Positions 1-5,614 of a stretch of DNA of 8,094 bases are shown here, in pieces (the first letter of the stretch is position 1; each line of letters starts with the position of its first letter). Origin of the DNA: JANNSX01 sp031403155 (lineage in GTDB: Bacteria; Pseudomonadota; Alphaproteobacteria; Rhizobiales; Hyphomicrobiaceae); the NCBI GenBank assembly GCA_031403155.1, contig JANNSX010000104.1, positions 1 through 8,094 of the forward strand, read 5' to 3'. The position numbers were made by a program, and so were the translations under genes. The notes beneath the pieces were generated by a model. That model ran no database searches, had not been told where the DNA came from, and saw only the letters and a list, made by a program, of their open reading frames with translations.

Positions 1-40
1 CGTTCTACGGCGAACCGGTTCCCACTTCGCCTGAACGTGC
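1..40. repeat. Palindromic intergenic repeat, copy 1 (cut by window edge)
   Basis: An imperfect hairpin: CGTTC (1-5) pairs with GAACG (33-37) and GGCGAA (9-14) with TTCGCC (26-31), around a loop that includes CCGGTTCCCA. Positions 7-34 are identical to 67-94, giving a tandem pair with a 60-bp period. The outer stem differs between copies (GAACG here, GAGCGTGCTC there). It looks like the short palindromic mosaic repeats (RIME/REP-like) of Rhizobiales; the family name is inferred from style, not from a search. The element may extend left of the window. Confidence 0.7.
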
Positions 41-54
41 TGAGTCTTGGTTTT

Positions 55-102
55 GAGCACGCTCTCACGGCGAACCGGTTCCCACTTCGCCTGAGCGTGC
101 TC
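55..102. repeat. Palindromic intergenic repeat, copy 2, overlapping a gene end
   Basis: A strong hairpin. GAGCACGCTC (55-64) pairs perfectly with GAGCGTGCTC (93-102), and the inner arms GGCGAA (69-74) and TTCGCC (86-91) also pair. The core is identical to copy 1 sixty bases to the left. The element supplies the stop codon (65-67) and about the last eleven codons of the minus-strand peptidase gene, so it is transcribed as the 3' end of that mRNA and could act as a stabilising or terminating hairpin. No T-run follows it on the minus strand, so it is not a classical intrinsic terminator. Confidence 0.8.
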
Positions 103-883
103 TGCCAAGTGCGATCAGCTCGGGCCGGTACTCGAAATGCATGGTGTCGTAGTGATACCACTTGCCGCCCCAGATGAAGCCGTGCTTCTCGAAAATCTCC
201 ACGATCTCGATCGGGATCTGATTCTTGTAGGGGTACTTCCCGTCCTTTTCCGCCTTCGCCCAGCGCCAGTAATCCGACACCTTCGTGTTGATGTCGATGG
301 AGGCCGCGTAGGAATGCATGCTCATCCGCTTGGTACCGGCGATGACGCGGCAATTGTAGGTGCCGGCGGAGGGTTTCAGGTAGCGCATGAACTTTGCAGG
401 GAGCTCGTCAAGTTCCGCGGACACGGCTTCCAGCGCCTTGGCGACGCCGTTGACGGAGGTCACCTGCACGCTGCCACCCTTGTTCTTGGGTAGCCATTTG
501 ACGGTGACGAGCTTCCCCTCGACCTCGCCCTTCTGGCAGTCGCCATACATCTTCCGGAACAGCGGCTCGAAGCGGACACGGCCGGGGTCTTCATCGACGC
601 CCGGGGGAAATCCGGCGTTGCCGAGCTTGTAGGGCACATAGAATTGATCGCCGATGTCGGGCTCGTTCAGCAGCGTCTCGAACGGCTTCTCGCCCTTGCC
701 GTCGTCAATGGGCAAGCGCGTGCCGTCCTTCATGACGAGCTCATTGCCCTCCTGGGCCGCGATGTGGTCGGGATAGGCGGCGACGAGGGCTGCGATCTTA
801 GGATCGGGCTCGGCGGCTGTACCAGAAGTGGCGCAGGTGGCCGCGAGCTGAAGACCAGCGAGCAGCAGTATCGTAAGTCGCAT
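65..883 (-). CDS. Exported M15-family (VanY/CwlK-like) peptidase
   Basis: Predicted periplasmic zinc peptidase acting on peptidoglycan peptides (D,D-carboxypeptidase or L-Ala-D-Glu endopeptidase type), 272 aa. Residues 1-24 form a signal peptide: a short basic start, the hydrophobic stretch LTILLLAG and likely cleavage after GTAA. The M15 signature is in the C-terminal third: SMHSYAASID gives H190 and D197, and YDTMHFEY gives D246 and H249, the expected zinc and catalytic ligands. The tract GFIWGGKW (235-242) is typical of this fold. The N-terminal ~165 residues look like a family-specific extension. I place the start at 883 because AAAGG lies 6 nt upstream and the signal peptide follows at once; an in-frame ATG at 940 would put 19 extra residues before it. 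The last ~11 residues (from A262) are encoded by a palindromic repeat and are probably not ancestral. The gene is divergent from the caspase-like gene, with 139 bp between starts. The family call is firm; the bond cleaved is not resolved. Confidence 0.85.
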   Translation of the reverse strand: MRLTILLLAGLQLAATCATSGTAAEPDPKIAALVAAYPDHIAAQEGNELVMKDGTRLPIDDGKGEKPFETLLNEPDIGDQFYVPYKLGNAGFPPGVDEDPGRVRFEPLFRKMYGDCQKGEVEGKLVTVKWLPKNKGGSVQVTSVNGVAKALEAVSAELDELPAKFMRYLKPSAGTYNCRVIAGTKRMSMHSYAASIDINTKVSDYWRWAKAEKDGKYPYKNQIPIEIVEIFEKHGFIWGGKWYHYDTMHFEYRPELIALGRARSGEVGTGSP

Positions 884-1022
884 TGCAAACCTTTGGATGA
901 TGCCGGCCACAGTAGGGACCGGGACAGGCAGGGGTTTCAATGATACACCGAATTGGGCTTGAATGTTGTCCGGCTCGAACCGGCCTGTCAGCGACCTTGA
1001 GTTGCCCGAGGGAGATCAACGC

Positions 1023-2363
1023 ATGTCACGCGCTCTGTCCAGAGCACTCATTCTTCTGATCCTTCTTTCCATTAGCTCGTGGCCCGCCGCCGCCGAAAGC
1101 CGCGTCGCGCTCATCGTCGCCAACGCGGCCTATCAGAACACCTCGCCGCTGAAAAACCCCGTCAACGACGGCAAGCTGATGGCGGCAACGCTGGAGGCCA
1201 TGGGATTCAAGGTGACGCTCGCCGCCGACCTCGACGGCAAGGCCATGAAAAAGGCGATGCTCGAGTTCGGCCGGGCTCTGCGGGCCTCCGATTCCGTCGG
1301 GCTCTTCTACTATGCGGGCCACGCCATCCAGGTGGCGGGCGAAAACTATCTCATTCCCGTGGATGCCAATCTGCAGGACGAAACCGAGATCGGCATCGAG
1401 GGGGTCGACGTCAACGATTTTCTCGCGACGATGAATCAGTCCCAGAGCCGCATCAAGATCGTTGTGCTCGACGCCTGCCGCAACAATCCGTTTCCGGCGA
1501 CGAGCCGCTCGGGGACTCGCGGCCTTGCGATCGTGCGTGCGCCGACCGGCACGCTCATCGCCTATTCGACCTCGCCGGGGGAGGTCGCCCTCGACGGCAC
1601 GGGCGAGAACAGCCCATATGCGCTCGCACTCGCCGGCGCCATGAAGGCCGAGACCGGCAAGCCCATCGAGCTGGTGTTCCGGCAGGCTCGCGTCGGCGTG
1701 CTCGAGACCACCGAGGGTTTGCAGACACCCTGGGATCTTTCCTCGATCACCGGCGACTTCGTGCTGGCGCCAGGAGACGTGACGGCGACCGAAATCAGCA
1801 AGGCCACGGACGAGCCGAACATCGCCAACATGCCCGCGCCGGCTGCTGGCGGCTCCGCCAACGACGCCGCCAAGGACTATGCCGTCTGGGTCGCGATCGA
1901 AGCCTCCGGCAACGAGGCGGCCTACCGCGCCTATCTGGAAGAATTCCCGAACGGCCGCTTCGCCGCGGAGGCGCAAAAACGCCTCGCCGCGGCAGAGGAG
2001 GCGAAGGCGCAGCAGCAAGCCGCGCTCGAGGCCGAGGCGAAGGCCGCACAGGATGCCCAGCAGGTCCAGCAGCAGGCGCAGCCTGCCCGCAAGATCGCGC
2101 GCCTGTTCCCGGAGTCGGGCAAGCGGAAACTGTCTGCCGACGAGCTCTACGGACTTTCCTGCGAGCAACTCTGGATCGCCCGCAACGAGATGTTCGACCG
2201 GCGCGGCTACTGCTTCAGCTCGGGCCGGGGGCAGTCTTTTTTCGACAACGCCGACTGCTCGACCTCGGACGCCGGCATCTTGAACAAAACCGAGAAGGCG
2301 AACGTCGCGACCATCAAAGAGGTCGAGGCGGCGCAGGGATGCCAGGGCGCGGCGAAGAACTGA
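1023..2363 (+). CDS. Exported caspase-like (peptidase C14) protein with C-terminal YARHG domain
   Basis: A 446-residue protein with a signal peptide (residues 1-24, core ALILLILLSI, likely cut after AAA). Residues 26-248 are a caspase/metacaspase p20-like domain: RVALIVANAAY opens the fold, YYAGHA carries the catalytic H100 and VVLDACRNNPF carries C152. Both dyad residues are present, so it should be able to cleave peptides; the substrate is unknown. After a linker, residues 283-321 form a short helical repeat (AYRAYLEEFPNGRFA), followed by an Ala/Gln/Glu coiled coil (about 321-356). Residues 370-440 are a YARHG domain (ELYGLSCEQLWIARNEMF, then RRGYCF) with four cysteines (C380, C397, C412, C440) that could form disulfides in the periplasm. 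The start at 1023 has GAGGGAGA about 8 nt upstream; an upstream in-frame ATG at 963 would add 20 polar residues before the signal peptide and was not chosen. The GST gene follows after 11 nt, implying co-transcription. Confidence 0.88.
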   Translation: MSRALSRALILLILLSISSWPAAAESRVALIVANAAYQNTSPLKNPVNDGKLMAATLEAMGFKVTLAADLDGKAMKKAMLEFGRALRASDSVGLFYYAGHAIQVAGENYLIPVDANLQDETEIGIEGVDVNDFLATMNQSQSRIKIVVLDACRNNPFPATSRSGTRGLAIVRAPTGTLIAYSTSPGEVALDGTGENSPYALALAGAMKAETGKPIELVFRQARVGVLETTEGLQTPWDLSSITGDFVLAPGDVTATEISKATDEPNIANMPAPAAGGSANDAAKDYAVWVAIEASGNEAAYRAYLEEFPNGRFAAEAQKRLAAAEEAKAQQQAALEAEAKAAQDAQQVQQQAQPARKIARLFPESGKRKLSADELYGLSCEQLWIARNEMFDRRGYCFSSGRGQSFFDNADCSTSDAGILNKTEKANVATIKEVEAAQGCQGAAKN

Positions 2364-2374
2364 CGGAGCCCGCC

Positions 2375-3001
2375 ATGATCCTCATCGGTCAATACGACAG
2401 TCCGTTCGTCCGGCGCGTCGGCATCACGCTCAGGCTGTATGGGCTTCCCTTCGAGCACCGGCCTTGGTCGGTGTTCGGCGATGCCGAGAAGATCCGGCCG
2501 CTGAACCCTCTCGTGCGCGTCCCGACCTTCGTGACGGACGACGGTAGCGTGCTGTTCGACAGCGCCGGCATGCTCGACTATCTCGATCATCGCGTGCCGG
2601 AGGGCGAGCGGCTGCTGCCCGTCGCCGAGCCCGAACGGCACAAGGCGCTGCGGATCACGACGCTCGCGACCGGTCTCGCCGAAAAGGCGGTGAGCCTCTT
2701 CTACGAGAAGCGCCTGCACGAGACGACCTCGAAGGTCTGGGAGGATCGCTGCCGGGGCCAGGCGCAGGGCGCGCTTCAACTGCTGGAGACCGAGCGAGCC
2801 AACGGAGCGCAACCCTATTGGTTCGGTGCTTCGCTAGGCCATGCCGACATCGCCGCCGCCTGTGCGCTTCGCTTCGTCACCGCCGCCCATCCCGATCTCA
2901 TCGACTGGTCGCGCGCGCCGGCGCTGAAGGCGCACTCAGACCGCTGCGAGGCGCTGCCGGTGTTTCAAGAGATCAGCCAGGTGTACATCCCGCCGGCGTA
3001 G
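2375..3001 (+). CDS. Glutathione S-transferase family protein
   Basis: A cytosolic GST-like protein of 208 aa, normal length for bacterial GSTs. The N-terminal thioredoxin-fold domain (about 1-78) shows YDSPFVRRV, with S9 as candidate glutathione-activating residue, the cis-proline motif VRVPTF (P50) and DSAGMLDYL (62-70), whose D62-S63 matches the gamma-glutamyl contact pair of GSTs. The C-terminal helical domain (about 85-200) has FGASLGHADIAAACAL (150-165), the usual N-capping/hydrophobic-staple region with an Asp (D158). The pattern resembles YibF-like or other uncharacterised bacterial GSTs; the substrate cannot be inferred. The start has CGGAG (2364-2368) 6 nt upstream and lies 11 nt after the caspase-like stop, so the two genes are probably one operon. 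There is no signal peptide, so this product stays cytosolic while its partner is exported; a shared role is not obvious. Confidence 0.85.
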   Translation: MILIGQYDSPFVRRVGITLRLYGLPFEHRPWSVFGDAEKIRPLNPLVRVPTFVTDDGSVLFDSAGMLDYLDHRVPEGERLLPVAEPERHKALRITTLATGLAEKAVSLFYEKRLHETTSKVWEDRCRGQAQGALQLLETERANGAQPYWFGASLGHADIAAACALRFVTAAHPDLIDWSRAPALKAHSDRCEALPVFQEISQVYIPPA

Positions 3002-3036
3002 TTCGAAGCCGTCGAAGCACGTGTCCCGCCGACTTG

Positions 3037-3084
3037 CGCATCGGCGTCCGCCGAAAACCGGGAGCCACTTTTCGGGCCGATGCG
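3037..3084. repeat. Palindromic repeat downstream of the GST gene
   Basis: CGCATCGGC (3037-3045) pairs perfectly with GCCGATGCG (3076-3084), and the inner arms CCGAAAA (3051-3057) and TTTTCGG (3069-3075) also pair. The loop ACCGGGAGCCAC resembles the loops of the repeats at the window start and at 3217-3343 although the stems differ. It sits 35 bp past the GST stop, so it would form a hairpin in that mRNA's 3' UTR. No T-run follows. Confidence 0.75.
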
Positions 3085-3216
3085 GTGACGGGGCGGTCGC
3101 GAGGTCGCCCTCGAAATTCTTCTTCGGCCCGCGACTTTGAGATCGCCCCGCGCCCCTCAATTGTCCCGACCCGGCAACGATGATTTGCCGGAAGAGGGCG
3201 GAGCGTGGCTTGTAGG

Positions 3217-3279
3217 TTGGTTTAGAGTGCTTCCGGAAAAGTGCGAAGCGGTTTTCCGAAAAGAAGCACGACAAACCAA
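3217..3279. repeat. Long palindromic repeat, unit 1 of a 61-bp tandem pair
   Basis: Three nested stems: TTGGTTT (3217-3223) with AAACCAA (3273-3279), GTGCTT (3227-3232) with AAGCAC (3264-3269), and GGAAAA with TTTTCC inside. The core 3226-3282 is repeated without change at 3287-3343. Read on the minus strand, the loop is ACCGCTTCGCAC, matching the ACCG-N5-CAC pattern of the other palindromes here. Confidence 0.78.
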
Positions 3280-3286
3280 GGACCTA

Positions 3287-3343
3287 AGTGCTTCCGGAAA
3301 AGTGCGAAGCGGTTTTCCGAAAAGAAGCACGACAAACCAAGGA
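3287..3343. repeat. Palindromic repeat, unit 2 of the tandem pair
   Basis: Identical over 57 bp to 3226-3282. GTGCTT (3288-3293) pairs with AAGCAC (3325-3330), and GGAAAA with TTTTCC inside. The outer TTGGTTT arm of unit 1 is missing; the left flank reads GACCTA instead. Perfect identity suggests a recent tandem duplication or gene conversion. It is followed almost directly by the CTAG-bounded palindrome at 3345. Confidence 0.78.
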
Positions 3344-3344
3344 A

Positions 3345-3387
3345 CTAGGGCGTTGAAGTGATTCAACGAAAAACGGCAACACCCTAG
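3345..3387. repeat. 43-bp CTAG-bounded palindromic element
   Basis: It starts with CTAGGGCGTTG and ends with the complement of CTAGGGTGTTG, giving 11-bp terminal inverted repeats with one mismatch. Inside, CGTTGAA (3351-3357) pairs with TTCAACG (3362-3368) around a 4-nt loop. Its terminal CTAG (3384-3387) is also the first CTAG of the 112-bp element that follows, so the two elements share four bases. Confidence 0.65.
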
Positions 3388-3495
3388 TACCCGATCGCAG
3401 AATTGAGTGCCACACGTGGTGGCACGAAAATGCCGCGTGAATCGGGTACTTCAGCCAAAAAGCTAGTACCAGCCATTTCTGATGGCGGGTACTAG
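3384..3495. mobile_element. 112-bp CTAG-bounded MITE-like element, copy 1
   Basis: The ends are CTAGTACCCG and CGGGTACTAG, perfect 10-bp terminal inverted repeats. The left half folds by AGTACCCGAT (3386-3395) with ATCGGGTACT (3441-3450), enclosing a second hairpin, GTGCCAC (3407-3413) with GTGGCAC (3419-3425). The right half is its own hairpin, CTAGTACC (3463-3470) with GGTACTAG (3488-3495), plus GCCAT with ATGGC. A copy at 7602-7713 differs only at one base (T at 3403, C at 7621) and identity ends at the CTAGs, which marks these as the true boundaries. There is no coding capacity. If TA is a target duplication, the element is GTACCCG...CGGGTAC inserted in CTAG, as known for IS630-type transposases; that parentage is inference. 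Confidence 0.75.
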
Positions 3496-3535
3496 CGCGG
3501 GCAATGACGGGTGTGATGGCGAAGGAACTCGCTCC

Positions 3536-3631
3536 GCGCGTAACTCAACGAAACCACGCGATGACGCCGTTGGGTTACGCGCGGCGAAGCATTTCGCGAC
3601 AAAACAGCGTCCGGGCCGCGCTAACCCAACC
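3536..3631. repeat. Three-arm palindromic repeat with alternative pairings
   Basis: Arm A, GCGCGTAACTCAACG (3536-3550), pairs with arm B, CGTTGGGTTACGCGC (3568-3582), with one mismatch. Arm B together with the adjacent GGC can instead pair with arm C (3613-3631, CCGCGCTAACCCAA). Forms A-B and B-C exclude one another. It lies just past the 3' end of the DUF1989 gene (stop at 3668-3670) and so would be in that mRNA's tail. It resembles the TGGGTTA...TAACCCAACC repeats common between genes in Bradyrhizobium-type genomes (recalled, not searched). Confidence 0.6.
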
Positions 3632-3667
3632 TACGGTTCACGACTCACGACTGGCTACTCCCGCTTC

Positions 3668-4276
3668 CTACCGCCCCACCTCCAACCGCAAATCCGTCGG
3701 ATTGCCCCCACACGTGTCGTTCATATCCTGCGGGCAGGCGGAGACGACGATATAGGCGTCCATCTCGGCCTGCAGCACCACGTAATCGCCCGGCTTCGAC
3801 TTCGGCGCTTTCACTGTGAAGGTGCCGTCCTTGTTGATGAAGAAGTTGGTGATGAGATTCCAGGGTTGCGGCGTGTGGGGGAGCGAGAGCCCGAGCGACT
3901 TCAATCCGATGTGCAAATTATCCTGGCAGCTCGCGTGCTTCTTGCCCTTGTAGCCGAGCTCCTTGTAGCGCCACTGATCGCAAGCCGCGTACTGCATGTC
4001 GTGCTGGCCTGGCGTCTTATCCTCGACGAGGCGCACGATCGGCCGGCGGTGGTTGGTGTAGGCCGCATCCCCCACGTGCGGGAAGAGCTTCTCGATCGAG
4101 GGTTTGGTGTGCTCACAGGAGAGATGCTCGGTGATATCCTTTTTGTTGAAGGCCCAGAAATCGCACGGCTGCGCGCCGCCCAGATCGGTGATGCGGATGC
4201 GGTCGCCGCGCTTCACCGTGAAGCCTTTGCCGGTCCTGGCTGGAATGTGCCAGTCGTGCATGATTTTCTTGAGCAT
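3668..4276 (-). CDS. DUF1989 / urea-carboxylase-associated family protein
   Basis: A cytosolic protein of 202 aa, full length for the DUF1989 (PF09347) family. Family signatures are TDLGGAQPCDFWAFN (30-44), HLSCEHTK (51-58), DNLHIGL (119-125) and the C-terminal SACPQDMN (179-186) followed by CGGNPTDL (189-196). Cysteines C38, C54, C117, C181 and C189, with nearby His residues, fit the family's expected metal site. In other bacteria two DUF1989 paralogues form carboxyguanidine deiminase next to urea carboxylase; here there is a single copy and no urea carboxylase or allophanate hydrolase in the window, so that function should not be transferred. The start at 4276 is supported by GGGAGG 8 nt upstream; the ATG at codon 6 lacks such a site. 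It is transcribed divergently from the DadA-like gene (94 bp between starts), which suggests shared control and perhaps a shared nitrogenous substrate. Confidence 0.82.
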   Translation of the reverse strand: MLKKIMHDWHIPARTGKGFTVKRGDRIRITDLGGAQPCDFWAFNKKDITEHLSCEHTKPSIEKLFPHVGDAAYTNHRRPIVRLVEDKTPGQHDMQYAACDQWRYKELGYKGKKHASCQDNLHIGLKSLGLSLPHTPQPWNLITNFFINKDGTFTVKAPKSKPGDYVVLQAEMDAYIVVSACPQDMNDTCGGNPTDLRLEVGR

Positions 4277-4309
4277 CTGCTTGTCCTCCCGATCGCCTTC
4301 TGGTCAACG

Positions 4310-4338
4310 AATGAACGTGCGATAAGGCATGCCGTCAA
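4310..4338 (-). promoter_or_regulatory. Candidate sigma-70-like promoter for the DUF1989 gene
   Basis: On the minus strand TTGACG (4338-4333) is a near-consensus -35 box. It is followed after 17 nt by TTCATT (4315-4310), a poor -10 that matches TATAAT at only three positions. Transcription would begin near 4303, giving a leader of about 27 nt before the ATG at 4276. Spacing and location are right but the -10 is weak. No matching promoter for the divergent DadA-like gene was evident. Confidence 0.3.
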
Positions 4339-4370
4339 GCGGTCGGGGCGACATAGGTGAGGGCGGTTGC

Positions 4371-5606
4371 ATGCATAGTCTGGTGATCGGGGCAGGCATC
4401 GTTGGCGTGAACGCAGCGCACGCGCTGATCGACCAGGGCCATCAGGTGACGCTCATCGATCCCGATGGCATCGCCGAACGGACCTCGCGCGGCAATGCCG
4501 GCATGATCGCCCATACCGACATCACGCCGCTGGCTAGTCCCAAAATCTGGCGCAGTCTGCCGGGTTGGCTGCTCGATCCCATGGGGCCGATGTCGATCCG
4601 CCTCTCCTACCTGCCGCAGATCCTGCCCTGGATGGCGCGGTTCGTCGCCGCCTCCACGCCAGCGCGTGTCGAAGCCTCCACCCAGGCGATCATTGCGTTG
4701 AACGGAGGCGCACTCGCCGCTTGGGAGCGCCGGCTCGACAAGCTCGGGCTAAAGGTCGCGCATTTCCGGCCGCGCGGCTATTTCTACATCCACACCAGCG
4801 AGGCGGGGCACCGCGCGGCGCTGCCCTCGATCCACCGGCAGGAGAAGCTCGGCATTCCGCTGGAGGTGCTGGACAATGCGGGGCTCCGGCGTCTCGAGCC
4901 GGCGCTCGGGCCGGGCTGCGTCGGCGGCGTGCTTTATCATTCGGGCGTCACCGTCTCCAATCCGAAGGCGATCGCGGATGCGGTCGGGCAGGCGGCGCTA
5001 AAGCGCGGGGCGAAGCTCGTGCAGCGGGCAGTCAAGACGATTGCGCCGACGGAGCGTGGCGTTCGCATTGTGCTAGACGACGGATCGAGTCTGGAAGCCA
5101 ACTCCGCCGTCATCGCCGCCGGGGTGTGGTCGCGCGAGCTTGCCCGACAGCTCGGCGACAAAATCCCGCTCGACACCGAGCGCGGTTACAACATCACGCT
5201 GCCCAAGGGCGCGCTCGGCATCACGCGCGGCATGGTGTTCGATGGCGCGGGCATCGCCGTGTCCGCCTTCGACGATTGCGATCGCGCGGGCGGCTCGGTC
5301 GAGTTCGCGGGCACCGAACTTGCGCCCAACTACAACCGCGTGGACGCCATCATCGGGCGCCTGAAGCGGCTCATCCCGGACGCCAAAACCGATGTCGGCG
5401 AGCGTTGGATGGGTTTTCGCCCTTCGCTGCCGGATAGCCTGCCGGTCATCTCGCGCTCGAAGGCCTCGCCCAACATCGTCTATGCCTTCGGCCATTCCCA
5501 TCACGGCCTGACGCAATCGGCAGTGACCGGCGATCTCGCGGCCGAGCTGGTGACGCAGCGGCAGACCTCGATCAATCTGATGCCGTTCTCGGCTGATAGA
5601 TTCTGA
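4371..5606 (+). CDS. DadA-like FAD-dependent D-amino-acid dehydrogenase/oxidase family
   Basis: A flavoprotein of 411 aa of the DAO superfamily, close in length and architecture to DadA, which oxidatively deaminates D-amino acids to 2-oxo acids. The N-terminal Rossmann dinucleotide motif is GAGIVG (7-12), with the acidic residue D30 ending the second strand (TLIDPDG). TSRGNAGMI (about 39-47) is the DadA-type FAD contact. The C-terminal substrate/FAD region has GFRPSLPDSLPVI (about 347-359) and YAFGHSHHGLTQSAVTG (from 371), the hallmark close of this family. The start at 4371 has AGGTGAGGG about 7 nt upstream and begins directly with the FAD strand; an upstream in-frame ATG at 4329 would add 14 unrelated residues. 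The next flavoprotein gene follows after 8 nt. The substrate is not determined: D-amino acid, sarcosine-like amine or other secondary amine all remain possible. Confidence 0.85.
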   Translation: MHSLVIGAGIVGVNAAHALIDQGHQVTLIDPDGIAERTSRGNAGMIAHTDITPLASPKIWRSLPGWLLDPMGPMSIRLSYLPQILPWMARFVAASTPARVEASTQAIIALNGGALAAWERRLDKLGLKVAHFRPRGYFYIHTSEAGHRAALPSIHRQEKLGIPLEVLDNAGLRRLEPALGPGCVGGVLYHSGVTVSNPKAIADAVGQAALKRGAKLVQRAVKTIAPTERGVRIVLDDGSSLEANSAVIAAGVWSRELARQLGDKIPLDTERGYNITLPKGALGITRGMVFDGAGIAVSAFDDCDRAGGSVEFAGTELAPNYNRVDAIIGRLKRLIPDAKTDVGERWMGFRPSLPDSLPVISRSKASPNIVYAFGHSHHGLTQSAVTGDLAAELVTQRQTSINLMPFSADRF

Positions 5607-5614
5607 GGCGCGCC

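Larger units (their letters stand above)
3002..3667. other. Repeat-filled convergent intergenic region, no credible gene
   Basis: This 666-bp gap separates the 3' ends of the GST gene (plus) and the DUF1989 gene (minus). In order it holds a hairpin at 3037-3084, a 61-bp-period pair of palindromes at 3217-3343, a CTAG-bounded palindrome at 3345-3387, the 112-bp CTAG element at 3384-3495, and a three-arm repeat at 3536-3631. I see nothing in 3085-3216, 3496-3535 or 3632-3667 apart from a 7-bp tandem (TCACGAC twice, 3638-3651). Open frames here (for example 3137-3361) run straight through palindromes and have repeat-derived, low-complexity translations, so I do not call them genes. Confidence 0.75.

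Noticed and set aside
14..21. Lipoprotein signal around Cys17 of the M15 peptidase (residue positions given)
   Set aside because: The residue before the Cys is Thr and the match to a lipobox is poor; a standard signal peptidase I site (GTAA) follows and fits better.
884..1022. Promoter in the peptidase/caspase divergent gap
   Set aside because: I could not find a pair of boxes with acceptable sequence and spacing on either strand, so none is listed although a promoter must be there.
1026..2168. 380-codon minus-strand open frame opposite the caspase-like gene
   Set aside because: Arg/Gly/Leu-rich antisense shadow typical of GC-rich coding DNA; the plus strand carries the caspase dyad and YARHG motif.
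1079..2374. In-frame upstream extension of the GST gene through the caspase-like gene
   Set aside because: The extension is Arg-rich out-of-frame translation of the caspase gene; the GST fold starts at 2375 with a proper ribosome binding site.
3226..3343. Possible CRISPR array
   Set aside because: Only two units, and the repeated block is a 57-bp palindrome with about 4 bp between copies, so there are no spacers.
3137..3361. Small plus-strand open frame through the tandem palindromes
   Set aside because: Its sequence consists of repeat-derived peptides and it lacks coding bias.
3638..3651. 7-bp tandem TCACGAC x2
   Set aside because: Too short and too few copies to be meaningful.
3482..4360. 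Long plus-strand open frame opposite the DUF1989 gene
   Set aside because: Its translation has no recognisable motif and it is antisense to a well-supported family member on the minus strand that has a good ribosome binding site; it begins inside the 112-bp element.
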